Shown here: piece by piece, positions 38,771-47,482 of the stretch
How positions within the stretch are numbered: the first letter of the stretch is position 1
Layout of the letters: every line of letters begins with the position of its first letter
NCBI RefSeq assembly: GCF_000691145.1
Contig: NZ_ASJC01000009.1
Coordinates: 60,448 to 124,447 of the forward strand
Direction: 5' to 3'
DNA: 64,000 bases
From: Bacillus altitudinis 41KF2b
GTDB taxonomy: Bacteria > Bacillota > Bacilli > Bacillales > Bacillaceae
Translations under genes and position numbers: made by a program
The notes under the pieces: model-generated
Databases searched by the model: none
The model's input: only the letters and a program-made list of their open reading frames with translations
Told to the model about the DNA's origin: nothing

Positions 38771-39418
38771 ATGAGCGATCAAACCAATCGTTTTTTAAAA
38801 AGTCATTTTCCTGATCTTGTCCTCACGCCGCCTCTTTTTTATGGGTGGCCTTTTGGTCTTCGCTTTGAAGTGGCAGATTGGTCATTAGGAGAAGAATCGG
38901 TTGTATTAGAAAAAGCAGGAGATCGTGCTTTGAAAATCGTCAGATATGCTTTTGATTCAGAAGACGATATTCTATTTGTCACAGATGTCTATACGCAGCA
39001 TGAACATGAATTAATGAAGCAAAAGCTCCTTGTTTATCAAAAATATGCCGACCGACAAGTGTGTCACCGATTGCGTCACGAGCGTTTGACTTATGTACAA
39101 TCAAAACTAGAAGAAACAATGAAAATAGAGAGATTTACACTCAAGTGTCAGCTGCAAGATATTCGATTGCGCACGCTATTACAAGCTATATGCCAAGAGG
39201 ATTTCTACAAACCGAATCAAATCTTGAAAGGAAAGTTTGGTTATGACATTTATCTTATCAATCTTTCAAAACAGATGATTTTCCACTTATATGATGATCG
39301 AGGCTGTGATCTTATTGCGGCAGATCCAGAACATCTGCGTCCAGTTTATGAAGGTTTACAGCACTGGCTCTTAGACTATGACCGTGCTCAGATGGATCAG
39401 TTGTTTGCCGGGAAATAA
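38771..39418 (+). CDS. DUF3885 family protein
   Basis: 215 residues. The N-terminal FLKSHFPDLVLTPPLFYGWPFGLRFE and C-terminal YDDRGCDLIAAD elements fit DUF3885, soluble proteins of unknown function common in Bacillus. The start ATG 38771 follows GGAAGGA. Transcribed alone with its own terminator. Confidence 0.75.
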   Translation: MSDQTNRFLKSHFPDLVLTPPLFYGWPFGLRFEVADWSLGEESVVLEKAGDRALKIVRYAFDSEDDILFVTDVYTQHEHELMKQKLLVYQKYADRQVCHRLRHERLTYVQSKLEETMKIERFTLKCQLQDIRLRTLLQAICQEDFYKPNQILKGKFGYDIYLINLSKQMIFHLYDDRGCDLIAADPEHLRPVYEGLQHWLLDYDRAQMDQLFAGK

Positions 39419-39419
39419 G

Positions 39420-39453
39420 AAAACCGCACTTTTGACAAGTGCGGCTTCTTTTT
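39420..39453. terminator. terminator between the DUF3885 gene and licH
   Basis: Stem CCGCACTT/AAGTGCGG with short loop and T-rich tail; convergent genes on both sides. Confidence 0.85.
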
Positions 39454-40780
39454 ATGCTTCTACTTTATTGAAAAACTGTGGCAGATATTCTTTGTGTGCT
39501 TCTAGCATTTCATCTAGGATGCTTTTTGCAATGGCATCTGATGGGACGAGCGGATTGATGGTCATGGCGACAAGTGCTGTGTTGTAGTCGCCTGTCACGG
39601 CTGCTTCAGCGGCTACACGTTCAAAGGATTTAATTTGAGAAATAAGTCCTTTGACAGCGACCGGCATTTCACCAACAGCGATTGGTTTTGGGCCGTCTTT
39701 TGTGATGACACAGTTCAGTTCAACGGCAGAATCATTTGGAATGTCACTGATGGCGCCATTGTTGATTGTGTTTACAGGCTGAATGTCATGCTTGTCGTTA
39801 TAAATGGATGCGATCAAGTTACATGCTGCATCACTGTAATAAGCACCGCCTCGTTTTTCAAGCTGTGGCGGCTTAATATCAAGATCAGGATCTTTGTAAA
39901 GCTCGAACAGGTCATTTTCTAGTGCACGAACGACTTCTGCACGAGTTCCTTCATTTTCTGCTGCTTTCTTCTCTTCAGCCAACATATCACTTGTCTTGTA
40001 ATAATAGCGGTGGTACGGACAAGGAATCACACCAAGCCCTTTTAAGAAATCTGCATCCCACGGAATCGCTTGAATGTTGTTCATGGACATGGTGGAGTTT
40101 GGATCTGCCATGTCTTCGATCACTTGATCCATGATGCTTTTGCCATCTAAGAACACGTTCAGTCCAAAGACCATATGGTTTAATCCAGCAAAGCTGACTT
40201 CGACTCTGCTTGCATCGACATCAAGCCCTTTGGCGATGCCCATGCGAATACCGATTGGTACGTTACATAAGCCAACGACTTTGCGATGGTTTGAATAGCG
40301 AAGTACGGCTTCTGTGACCATACCAGCAGGATTGGTGAAATTCACAAGCCAAGCATCTGGGCATAATTCTTCAATATCTTTCACAATCTCAAGAATGACA
40401 GGGATGGTACGCAGACCCTTGAATAGACCGCCTGGACCGTTTGTTTCTTGACCAATGACATCATATTTTAAAGGAATGCGTTCATCCTTCATACGTGCTT
40501 CCAGTAATCCGACGCGGAATTGTGTTGTGACGAAATCAGCGTCTACCAGTGCTTTCCGGCGATCTAAAGTTAAATGAACCTCGATTGGAAGTCCCGCTTT
40601 TTTTACCATGCGTTTTGCAAGATTACCGACGATCTCAAGCTTTTCTTTACCTGCTTCGATATCGACGAGCCAAAGTTCGCTAATTGGAAATTCATCGTAC
40701 CGTTTAATGAATCCTTCGACTAGCTCCGGTGTATAGCTTGATCCTCCGCCGATTGTGACAACCTTTAATCCTTTTGCCAT
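39452..40780 (-). CDS. licH: 6-phospho-beta-glucosidase LicH (GH4)
   Basis: 442-residue NAD- and metal-dependent glycoside hydrolase family 4 enzyme. It cleaves phosphorylated cellobiose and lichenan oligosaccharides after PTS uptake. Seen are the Rossmann motif VVTIGGGSSYTPELVEGF at the N-terminus, NFTNPAGMVTEA, the metal-ligand cysteine in GLCNVPIG and the following GLNH. ATG 40780 follows GGAGGTG. In B. subtilis licH ends the licBCAH operon; here the PTS genes are absent and licH stands alone, divergent from an RpiR regulator with a CcpA site between them. Confidence 0.92.
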   Translation of the reverse strand: MAKGLKVVTIGGGSSYTPELVEGFIKRYDEFPISELWLVDIEAGKEKLEIVGNLAKRMVKKAGLPIEVHLTLDRRKALVDADFVTTQFRVGLLEARMKDERIPLKYDVIGQETNGPGGLFKGLRTIPVILEIVKDIEELCPDAWLVNFTNPAGMVTEAVLRYSNHRKVVGLCNVPIGIRMGIAKGLDVDASRVEVSFAGLNHMVFGLNVFLDGKSIMDQVIEDMADPNSTMSMNNIQAIPWDADFLKGLGVIPCPYHRYYYKTSDMLAEEKKAAENEGTRAEVVRALENDLFELYKDPDLDIKPPQLEKRGGAYYSDAACNLIASIYNDKHDIQPVNTINNGAISDIPNDSAVELNCVITKDGPKPIAVGEMPVAVKGLISQIKSFERVAAEAAVTGDYNTALVAMTINPLVPSDAIAKSILDEMLEAHKEYLPQFFNKVEA

Positions 40781-40883
40781 GTTCTGCACCTCCGAATAAT
40801 GTAACGCACAATGTTATAATAGAGTGAATCAATCTTTTATCATTTGTTTGTACATCTATAGCTTATCGTGAGAGTACCTTGTG

Positions 40884-40897
40884 CGTAAACGGTTTCA
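40884..40897. promoter_or_regulatory. cre site between licH and its RpiR regulator
   Basis: CGTAAACGGTTTCA matches the CcpA consensus TGWAANCGNTNWCA at 13 of 14 positions. It lies 104 bp upstream of licH and 88 bp upstream of the regulator. Confidence 0.65.
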
Positions 40898-40984
40898 GCG
40901 TCTTTAGGCAAGGGTGCCCTATTTAGAGATTTGTTACATAAAAGAAACGTGTTGTGCCATGTTGTTGGAGAAAGGGGAAGTCAG

Positions 40985-41716
40985 ATGTTTTCAAGTGAGG
41001 TCATTTCCAGCTTTAATGAACTAGAAAGCGCTTTATACCGATACATTATGGAAAACAGTGAAAAAGTCGTCTATATGAGAATTCGTGATTTGGCAGATGC
41101 CGCACATATATCGACCTCATCTGTCCTTCGCTTTTGTCGAAAAGTGAATTGTGAAGGCTTTTCAGAATTTAAGGTGAAGCTCAAAATGTATTTAGAAGCA
41201 GAACAAACACCTTCTTTGAAAAGCACGCAGCATTTCTTGTATGAATTTATCGAACGGACACTTAAAGGAGATTTTGAGGGGAAGATCAAAGAGGCAGCAA
41301 AGCTGATTGCGGGTGCAAAGAATGTGCTGTTTATTGGGACGGGCAGTTCTGGTATTTTGGCGCAGTATGGGGCAAGGTACTTTTCAAGTCTTGAGAAATT
41401 TTCATTCTACATCAATGATCCGTTTTTCCCGATGAATATGCAGTATTTAGACAATAGTGTCACCATTGTGCTGTCGGTATCAGGAGAGAACCGCATTACG
41501 ATTGATCATATTTCCAAACTAAAAAGAGAAGGCAGCACGATCATTAGTATTACAAACAATCAGCACTGTACAATTTCTCGTATTTCTGACTTAAATATTG
41601 CTTATTACGTCACAGACGAACGAGTCCATAGAGCCAACATCACCACACAGACACCCGTTGTGTATATCCTAGAGGCAATGGCGCGTGACATGTTTGCGAT
41701 GTTAAAAGAAAAGTAA
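40985..41716 (+). CDS. MurR/RpiR-family sugar-phosphate regulator
   Basis: 243 residues. The N-terminal RpiR helix-turn-helix (IRDLADAAHISTSSVLRFCRKV, about residues 31-52) is followed by a SIS sugar-phosphate-binding domain (VLFIGTGSSGILAQYGARY, then LSVSGENRITIDHI). ATG 40985 follows AAAGGGGAAG; the open frame extends upstream without a ribosome site. Divergent from licH, so it likely senses a phosphorylated beta-glucoside or its product and controls licH (inference). Confidence 0.88.
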   Translation: MFSSEVISSFNELESALYRYIMENSEKVVYMRIRDLADAAHISTSSVLRFCRKVNCEGFSEFKVKLKMYLEAEQTPSLKSTQHFLYEFIERTLKGDFEGKIKEAAKLIAGAKNVLFIGTGSSGILAQYGARYFSSLEKFSFYINDPFFPMNMQYLDNSVTIVLSVSGENRITIDHISKLKREGSTIISITNNQHCTISRISDLNIAYYVTDERVHRANITTQTPVVYILEAMARDMFAMLKEK

Positions 41717-41750
41717 AAGAGCCGCTGCCTCAAACAGCTGCTCTTTTTTT
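41716..41750. terminator. terminator between the RpiR and MFS genes
   Basis: Stem AAAAGAGC...GCTCTTTT with inner GCTG/CAGC and T7 on the plus strand. The last codons of the minus-strand MFS gene lie in it. Confidence 0.85.
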
Positions 41751-42932
41751 CTGCATCATGAAAGCGGTGATGGCAATGCTTGAGCAGATGAGTACAAACA
41801 GTCCGCCTAACAAATACACAAATCTCGCTCCGAATGTATCCGCAATTAATCCAACAAAGAAAATAGATAAACTGACAGACATAGAAGAGAGAACGTATTG
41901 AGCCGAATACACCTTTGATAACTCATGGACTGGGGTTTCTGTTTGGAGAATGGTTTGCTGCGAGACATCTCGAATTTGATAGGCAGGCCCCATTAAAATA
42001 CAAAGCAGCAATGCAAGCCATGGCAGGCTGTTTAGCGAAAATAGGATCGTCAGCACTGCATAAATAAAAGAGCCCGTTGCCATAAAGAGGAGAAGTTGTT
42101 TTTGAATAAACTGACTTAGCCATGCGGCCATGAGTCCGCCTATAATGGCACCTATATAATATGCGGCATTGATATATCCCCACCATTCCGCACCTTCCTT
42201 TAAAACAAGTGTGACAAAGGCAAGCGTAACCGGTCCGACCCACAAAGCACCTGCAATATTTTCACAAACATCCATGAAAGTCAGGATGCGAACCGTTTTG
42301 TTTGTCCAAATGATCTTCCAGCCATCCTTGAACCCGTTCATCTTATTTTCTTTTTGAACCGTGTCTTCTTGCTTGAGTAGAGAAAAAACAGGGATGATCA
42401 ATAGATAGGACAACACAATCATGAAACAAGAGGCCCACATTAAATAAGATGGACCAATCAACAGGACGAGCATTCCAGTAAACGAATAGCCGGCGATTTG
42501 AACAGATTGATAAAAAACGGAGGCTGTACTGTTCGCTTTCACAAGCTGATTTTCAGGCACAATCATCGGCATGATGGCTTGCAATAAAGGACTAATGAAC
42601 CCGCCTGTGATGGAAATCAAAACGAACGCACTAAACAGCCAGATCAGGTGCTGCTGAAAGAAATCAAATTGGGTCGTGAATACGACGAGCATTCCAATAC
42701 GTAAAAGAGGGACCCATTTCAATAGACGCTTGGCTTGAAAGAGTTCTGTCAAAACAGGAGAGAGGAGCCCAGCCAATAGCTGACATAGTGTTCTTATGAG
42801 CGGAAATACAGCCGCATAGGCGACAGATTGTGTATCTTGATAAATAACCAATGTGACTGTCATCAAAAATAGAATATCACTTAGCATGAGAAGGCTTTTA
42901 CTGCCTGTATAACACCAAAACTTATTTCCCAT
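41730..42932 (-). CDS. MFS transporter
   Basis: 400-residue major facilitator protein with about 11-12 membrane segments, beginning GNKFWCYTGSKSLLMLSDILFLMTV. It resembles the MFS group of macrolide-efflux/YfiS-like permeases. The substrate is unknown. ATG 42932 is preferred (AAGGAG 10 nt upstream); a TTG two codons earlier is an alternative. The longer open frame has no ribosome site. Transcribed alone. Confidence 0.8.
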   Translation of the reverse strand: MGNKFWCYTGSKSLLMLSDILFLMTVTLVIYQDTQSVAYAAVFPLIRTLCQLLAGLLSPVLTELFQAKRLLKWVPLLRIGMLVVFTTQFDFFQQHLIWLFSAFVLISITGGFISPLLQAIMPMIVPENQLVKANSTASVFYQSVQIAGYSFTGMLVLLIGPSYLMWASCFMIVLSYLLIIPVFSLLKQEDTVQKENKMNGFKDGWKIIWTNKTVRILTFMDVCENIAGALWVGPVTLAFVTLVLKEGAEWWGYINAAYYIGAIIGGLMAAWLSQFIQKQLLLFMATGSFIYAVLTILFSLNSLPWLALLLCILMGPAYQIRDVSQQTILQTETPVHELSKVYSAQYVLSSMSVSLSIFFVGLIADTFGARFVYLLGGLFVLICSSIAITAFMMQKKRAAV

Positions 42933-43078
42933 ATCCAACCGACTCCTTTTCAAAAACAAGTTCAGTATAGCATGTTGGCGAAGTGTGCAGAGGTTTTCCA
43001 TTGAAAAATACATCTTAAGGATGAGAGGATTGTGATAAGCTAAATGAAAGGACATTGTAAGGAAAGGGGTTCAATTCA

Positions 43079-43558
43079 TTGAAAAAATTACCAGCACATG
43101 ACTTTTTGGACAAGCATGGCATCCCGTATGACATCAAAACATTTTCTGCTGAAACAGAGAAAGGCGCAGCAAATGTAGCGGCTGCTCTTGGTTTTAGAGA
43201 AAGACAAATGATCAAAACATTGATCTTTGAAACAGGGGAAGGGGAGCAGCTGCTTGTAATGGTGGGTGCTGACCAGCACATCAAATCAGGGAAACTAAAG
43301 AAAGCCGCAGGCTCTCGTAATATTAAAATGGCTTCACCTGACACGGTGCTTGAAGTGACGGGCTATCGGATTGGCTCGATTCCGCCATTTTGCTGGCAGC
43401 CTGAAGGGTTCCGCACGATTATCGAAGCATCGCTATTAGAAGAAGAGATATTAGGCGTTGGAGCAGGAGAATGGGGAAATGAAATCCTCATCACACCAGA
43501 ACAATTAGTGATAGCCTCAAAAGCGGTCCCATTTGATCTTGTTCAGCCAACCGAATAG
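43079..43558 (+). CDS. YbaK/EbsC-family aminoacyl-tRNA deacylase
   Basis: 159 residues of the YbaK/ProX editing-domain family, which hydrolyses mischarged tRNA such as Cys-tRNA(Pro). Recognised by LDKHGIPYDIKTF at the N-terminus, the conserved Lys in QMIKTLIF, GADQHIKSGKLKKA and GYRIGSIPPF. TTG 43079 follows GGGG. It is short and single-domain, so it acts in trans. Transcribed alone. Confidence 0.87.
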   Translation: MKKLPAHDFLDKHGIPYDIKTFSAETEKGAANVAAALGFRERQMIKTLIFETGEGEQLLVMVGADQHIKSGKLKKAAGSRNIKMASPDTVLEVTGYRIGSIPPFCWQPEGFRTIIEASLLEEEILGVGAGEWGNEILITPEQLVIASKAVPFDLVQPTE

Positions 43559-43593
43559 AAAAAGTGCCTGTTGCTGAAGCAGGCACTTTTTTA
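43559..43593. terminator. terminator between the YbaK and LysR genes
   Basis: Stem AAAGTGCCTG/CAGGCACTTT, 9-nt loop, T6; it touches the 3' end of the convergent LysR gene. Confidence 0.88.
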
Positions 43594-44499
43594 ATTGGAG
43601 GCAGGTGGTGTAAAGGGTCCGATGTCTTTCATTTGCAAAAAAGCATTCACCGTCCTATTTTCCTCAAGGTCATTCGCCCGTTTGCAGACCACAACAGGTC
43701 TGATAATGTCTATTCCTTCGATATACACGCGCCCAAGTTCTCCGCGTTCTAAGCTTCGCTGAACGGCGTCACGAGGAACAAGGGTAATGCCATAGCCAGC
43801 TTTGATCATTTGAATGGCTTCGTGGACACCACTGAATTGCAAATCAACGGTCGGTTTTTTAATTCCTTTAGCGGTAAAAAGGGAAAAAAGCTTGTCTCTC
43901 GTCGAACTGCCTTCTTCTCGCATTAAAAAAGGTTCATGGCTTAGGCGTTCTAGGGGGACGGTTTGTCCATTTAACGGGTGATCCATAGGCACGATAAAGT
44001 CATAACTTAAATCAGTTAAGTGAGAGGTGTGAAGATCTTCGTGGTGCAGATCCTCTATTACGGCGATCGCCACATCTGATTGATATTGAAGCAGGCTTTC
44101 GATCACTTGAGCGGAGTTTCCACTTTTTAATTCAATGTCTGTCTGTGGCGATGATGTTTTAAAAGAGGCAAGCCAATCAGGCAGCAAAAAGTTAAGTGGT
44201 ACGTAGGTAGAAGCAATTCTGAGTCTTCCTTTTTTTCCGTTTTGCAGAAGGGTAATCTGATATTCTACTTCTTTTTCCGCCTCGAATACTTGCCGGGCAT
44301 ATGGATACAGGATCTTTCCCATCTCAGTCAGTGTAATCCCCCGGCCGTTTCGTTTGAAAAGACGAAAGCCGATCTCTCGTTCAATGCTTCGTAATTGTGC
44401 CGTCACAGCCGGCTGCGTCAAAGACAGCACGTCTGCCGTTTGTGTGACACTTTTTGTTTCGGCTACCTTTGCAAAAATACGGAGGGCATGTAAATTCAT
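43591..44499 (-). CDS. LysR-family transcriptional regulator
   Basis: 302 residues. The N-terminal LysR winged helix-turn-helix is standard (MNLHALRIFAKVAETKSVTQTADVLSLTQPAVTAQLRSIE, split by a few residues). The effector-binding domain follows. ATG 44499 follows GGCGGTG; an in-frame TTG six codons upstream is less likely. Divergent from an MFS transporter gene, with a perfect inverted repeat in the 104-bp gap, so it probably controls the transporter. Effector unknown. Confidence 0.88.
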   Translation of the reverse strand: MNLHALRIFAKVAETKSVTQTADVLSLTQPAVTAQLRSIEREIGFRLFKRNGRGITLTEMGKILYPYARQVFEAEKEVEYQITLLQNGKKGRLRIASTYVPLNFLLPDWLASFKTSSPQTDIELKSGNSAQVIESLLQYQSDVAIAVIEDLHHEDLHTSHLTDLSYDFIVPMDHPLNGQTVPLERLSHEPFLMREEGSSTRDKLFSLFTAKGIKKPTVDLQFSGVHEAIQMIKAGYGITLVPRDAVQRSLERGELGRVYIEGIDIIRPVVVCKRANDLEENRTVNAFLQMKDIGPFTPPASN

Positions 44500-44558
44500 T
44501 TTTGCACCGCCTATCAATTATTTTGATGATTCAATCAAAAACATTCATTAGATTTATT

Positions 44559-44574
44559 ATAAGGTATCCCTTAT
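44559..44574. promoter_or_regulatory. probable LysR operator
   Basis: Perfect inverted repeat ATAAGG-TATC-CCTTAT in the gap between divergent regulator and transporter, 30 bp before the transporter start; it fits the T-N11-A form of LysR boxes. Confidence 0.55.
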
Positions 44575-44603
44575 CGTAAAGGTAGCGAAGGGGGAAGAAA
44601 AAA

Positions 44604-45803
44604 ATGGATCGTCGTCAAAAGCAAGTGGTGTCAATTGCGCTCATCACAGCATTTGCCCTTATTGGGGATTCAATGCTCTATATTGTTCTCCCGGTCTATT
44701 GGAAAGAGATTGGTTTATCATCCATTTGGGAGGTGGGGTTACTGCTGTCTATCAACCGATTCATTCGTATCCCGCTAGCACCTGTCGTATGGTGGCTTTA
44801 TCGATATATTCCAATGAAGACCGGTGTACTGATCGCAATTATGATCGCGTCAGTGACCACAATATTATATGGTATGAGTGGATTTTGGCTGCTATTGATT
44901 TGCCGCTGTGCATGGGGTCTCGCTTGGACGTTACTCCGTATGAGTGGGATGAGGGTCTTGGCTGAAATGGACGAAGGCTCACAAGGACATTTGACGGGTC
45001 TTTATAATGGGCTTTACCGGCTTGGCAGTTTATTTGGCATGTTATTTGGTGGAATCCTTGCCAGCTTGATCGGTTTTCAGTCCATGACGCTTGTCTTTGG
45101 CTTACTCACATTAATGGGCTGCATTTTTTATGTATCGTTGGATGAAATTGAAAAGAGAGAAGGCACGCAGGTGTATCACGGCATCAAACAGAAGTGGTTG
45201 ACACGAGATGTGGTAAAAGTACTGATAACAGGCATGCTGATCGCACTGATCATCCAAGGTTTATTCGCATCCACGCTGAGTCATGTCATTGAAGCAAAGA
45301 TTGACCAAGATGAATTGACTTTGTTTGGCTTTGTCATCGGAGCTTCGGCTTTAAGCGGTGTTATTCAAGCGCTCAGGTGGGGATGGGAACCATTTCTCGC
45401 ACCGAGAACGGGTAAATGGTTTGATCGTCTTGTGATGAAGGAACGAATGTTATGCTGGATGTTTCTTTCATTTGGAGGGCTCAGTTTTCTTGTGATCATG
45501 CTGAAGGTAAGCGGCTGGTTCCTATTGATGCTGCTTTTGATGCAACTGATGGCAACAATAGTCACAACGTTCACCGATACACTTGCCTTTCAAAAAGCTT
45601 CTGCTCAAACAGATAAGAACCGCTTTCTCGCCAGCTATTCTTTTGTTCAAGATATGGGGGCTGCTTTAGGACCTTTGTGTGGGTATACGTTGATCCAGTT
45701 TTTCGGAACAAACAGCGTCTTTTGGCTGATGCTTATCATAAGCTTAATGCTCGTCAGCATGTGGATAAGAAGCGGGCAGCATGTTTCTTCTAGTGCAGTG
45801 TAA
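44604..45803 (+). CDS. MFS transporter under LysR control
   Basis: 399 residues with about 12 membrane segments; the loop 2-3 motif is weak and the central loop is short. Begins DRRQKQVVSIALITAFALIGDSM. Substrate unknown; an efflux role is possible. The ribosome site is GAAGGGGGAAG. Divergent from the LysR gene. Confidence 0.82.
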   Translation: MDRRQKQVVSIALITAFALIGDSMLYIVLPVYWKEIGLSSIWEVGLLLSINRFIRIPLAPVVWWLYRYIPMKTGVLIAIMIASVTTILYGMSGFWLLLICRCAWGLAWTLLRMSGMRVLAEMDEGSQGHLTGLYNGLYRLGSLFGMLFGGILASLIGFQSMTLVFGLLTLMGCIFYVSLDEIEKREGTQVYHGIKQKWLTRDVVKVLITGMLIALIIQGLFASTLSHVIEAKIDQDELTLFGFVIGASALSGVIQALRWGWEPFLAPRTGKWFDRLVMKERMLCWMFLSFGGLSFLVIMLKVSGWFLLMLLLMQLMATIVTTFTDTLAFQKASAQTDKNRFLASYSFVQDMGAALGPLCGYTLIQFFGTNSVFWLMLIISLMLVSMWIRSGQHVSSSAV

Positions 45804-45820
45804 AAAATAAAGCGTTATAT

Positions 45821-45858
45821 AAAAAACTGCCTCATGCAGCTGATCGCAGGAGGCAGTC
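45821..45858 (-). terminator. terminator of the DUF3900-like gene
   Basis: Stem ACTGCCTC/GAGGCAGT with a 15-nt loop region and T6 on the minus strand. Confidence 0.75.
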
Positions 45859-45866
45859 ATATTCTC

Positions 45867-46946
45867 TTATTCTAAGTCTGAATCATAGGCTTTTTGCGTG
45901 AGTTGGCTGACGACCTCTTTCAATCCATTGGGTTTATGGAATTCAACAGGTGTGCTTCCTTTTTCAAATACAATTTGATCTGCTTCAACGAGCACGACAT
46001 ATCGATTGTTGACCTTTGCGATATGAATCGAGTGGCCGAAGTCGGCTAAAAGTCCTTTAATTTCTGTTTCGCCTAGACGCATCTTCATCGTGATATCAGG
46101 GGTTTGTTCCACAATGTGTGAGGCCGCTAATGTGACCTGCTCTGTATCGAGGCGCTCCCTAATCTCTCGCTTTTCACTTGCTTCCCATATTTCAAGGTCC
46201 TCTTCAAATTGTTTTAATTCTTCACTTTCATCCTGAAATGTTTCAAATACATGTTCCTGCACCATATTCATGACCTGTGATTTCATGATTTCAGGCATCG
46301 ATTCTCCGTATTCGACGAATTTCAGAAAGTCTTCAAAATAACGAGCGTGTGAGGATTGATGAATTTTCACTTCGGCTTCCTCTGTCATGCCCTCTTCTGG
46401 CATAAACGGGTATTGAATCGATTTCATGTTTTTTGTTGTAATCGCCATTTCTACTTTTTTGATCAAGGTAGATGTATCAGCAATAGAAGCGACTTTCTGT
46501 TCAAAATCGCATTTCATGATAAAGACAAAAGAGTCATCGAAATACTTTTTAGGAACCGCAGATGCAACCAAAAACACGCCGCCTCTGACAGCACTTGTAT
46601 CTAAATAGGTGCGAACAAATTGTTCACTGCATTCGTTAAATACTTCTTTTGTATCTGCAAATCTCGTCTGATGAAATAAATTGTAGTTTGGATTTGAATC
46701 GAGTTCATGCCCAGGTTCGACAATAAATCGGCCAATTTTAGTTGGTACTTGCTCAGACTTAGGGTGTCTGTCCACTTTTCGTTTGACGATTTTTTTAAGC
46801 TCACCGTCTAGAAAGTCCTTCAGTTCACTTTGTTCAAATTCTTCTTGGTCTAATGTTTGGTAATGTTTAAACCGTTTATTTGCTTGTTCCTCTTTGCCTT
46901 CTATTTCAACGACATAGAATGATAGAAATCGTATCGTAAAATCCAC
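45867..46946 (-). CDS. DUF3900-like conserved Bacillus protein
   Basis: 359 residues, soluble, rich in charged residues. Segments such as HPKSEQVPTKIGRFIVEPGHELDSNPNYN (quoted in part: KIGRFIVEPGHELDSNPNYN) and FVRTYLDTSAVRGGVFLVASA are, as I recall, typical of DUF3900; the function is unknown. The GTG start at 46946 follows GTGGTGA. A near-consensus SigA promoter lies just upstream, and a perfect Fur box lies 56 bp beyond it. Confidence 0.7.
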   Translation of the reverse strand: MDFTIRFLSFYVVEIEGKEEQANKRFKHYQTLDQEEFEQSELKDFLDGELKKIVKRKVDRHPKSEQVPTKIGRFIVEPGHELDSNPNYNLFHQTRFADTKEVFNECSEQFVRTYLDTSAVRGGVFLVASAVPKKYFDDSFVFIMKCDFEQKVASIADTSTLIKKVEMAITTKNMKSIQYPFMPEEGMTEEAEVKIHQSSHARYFEDFLKFVEYGESMPEIMKSQVMNMVQEHVFETFQDESEELKQFEEDLEIWEASEKREIRERLDTEQVTLAASHIVEQTPDITMKMRLGETEIKGLLADFGHSIHIAKVNNRYVVLVEADQIVFEKGSTPVEFHKPNGLKEVVSQLTQKAYDSDLE

Positions 46947-46982
46947 TGATTGGTCACCACTTTTTCTTCTTCGGATATGTTG

Positions 46983-47011
46983 AGTATAGAAAAAGGAGTG
47001 AAAATCGTCAA
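46983..47011 (-). promoter_or_regulatory. SigA promoter of the DUF3900-like gene
   Basis: On the minus strand TTGACG (47011-47006), 17-bp spacer, TATACT (46988-46983). Confidence 0.7.
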
Positions 47012-47066
47012 CGAATGGAGAAATTTCGTGTCATTATTTCCCGAGAAATGTTTAGTGAAAAACGCT

Positions 47067-47081
47067 TGATAATAATTATCA
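47067..47081. promoter_or_regulatory. perfect 7-1-7 Fur box
   Basis: TGATAATAATTATCA is an exact match to the B. subtilis Fur consensus TGATAATNATTATCA. No iron-uptake gene is adjacent. The nearest start is the DUF3900-like gene, whose -35 element is 56 bp away. Confidence 0.65.
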
Positions 47082-47104
47082 TTCTTGATAGAATGATAAA
47101 AGAA

Positions 47105-47130
47105 AAGAAGGAACCTGCCAGTTCCTTCAT
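47105..47130 (-). terminator. terminator of the DUF1540 gene
   Basis: Perfect stem GAAGGAAC/GTTCCTTC with 6-nt loop and T-rich tail on the minus strand. Confidence 0.85.
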
Positions 47131-47146
47131 CTCAGAAAATCATGTA

Positions 47147-47296
47147 TTATTTTGTTTCAAATGTTTCGCAATCCGTTTCAGCATTGCGAGTCACGTCAGT
47201 CATTGTGCTTTTACCAATTTTAATGGTAGAGGCTGTACAGCTGTTGTCAGCCCAAAAACGGCAAGAGTTCACTTCACAAAGTACATTTTGTGCCAT
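47147..47296 (-). CDS. DUF1540 small cysteine-rich protein
   Basis: 49-residue protein beginning MAQNVLCEVNSCRFWADN with five cysteines; the C-x3-N-C-x(W)-x5-C pattern and final DCETFE fit DUF1540, whose members are small, probably metal-binding, and often spore-associated. An excellent GGAGGTGA site precedes ATG 47296, a SigA promoter lies about 115 bp upstream and a strong terminator follows. It is easily missed because of its size. Confidence 0.85.
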   Translation of the reverse strand: MAQNVLCEVNSCRFWADNSCTASTIKIGKSTMTDVTRNAETDCETFETK

Positions 47297-47404
47297 GGGA
47301 ATTCACCTCCGTGATTCATATTAAGAATGAAGCAAGCTGCCACTTGAGTTCATCCAATCTAGTAGTCTCTTTATCGAAAGAGGCTGTTTGTGCTGTTTAT
47401 GCAC
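47297..47404 (-). other. long structured leader of the DUF1540 gene
   Basis: About 108 nt lie between the inferred transcription start and the start codon. The leader contains a CTCTTTATCGAAAGAG hairpin and pyrimidine-rich segments. It matches no riboswitch class that I know. Confidence 0.4.
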
Positions 47405-47410
47405 ATGTTT

Positions 47411-47439
47411 ATCATACCATCTACCCTGAAAATATACAA
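47411..47439 (-). promoter_or_regulatory. SigA-type promoter of the DUF1540 gene
   Basis: On the minus strand TTGTAT (47439-47434), 17-bp spacer, TATGAT (47416-47411). Confidence 0.55.
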
Positions 47440-47450
47440 TTTAAACTTTG

Positions 47451-47482
47451 AAAGAGCGAGAATGCAAATCTCGCTCTTTTTT
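47451..47482. terminator. orphan terminator hairpin before yfnH
   Basis: 10-bp stem AAAGAGCGAG/CTCGCTCTTT with T6 on the plus strand, but no plus-strand gene precedes it. It may insulate yfnH, or be what remains of a lost gene. Confidence 0.7.

Noticed and set aside
47015..47314. 99-codon plus-strand frame over the Fur box and DUF1540 gene
   Set aside because: It runs antisense through the DUF1540 gene and its terminator, with no ribosome site.
47297..47404. known riboswitch class in the DUF1540 leader
   Set aside because: No conserved core of a class I know could be matched.
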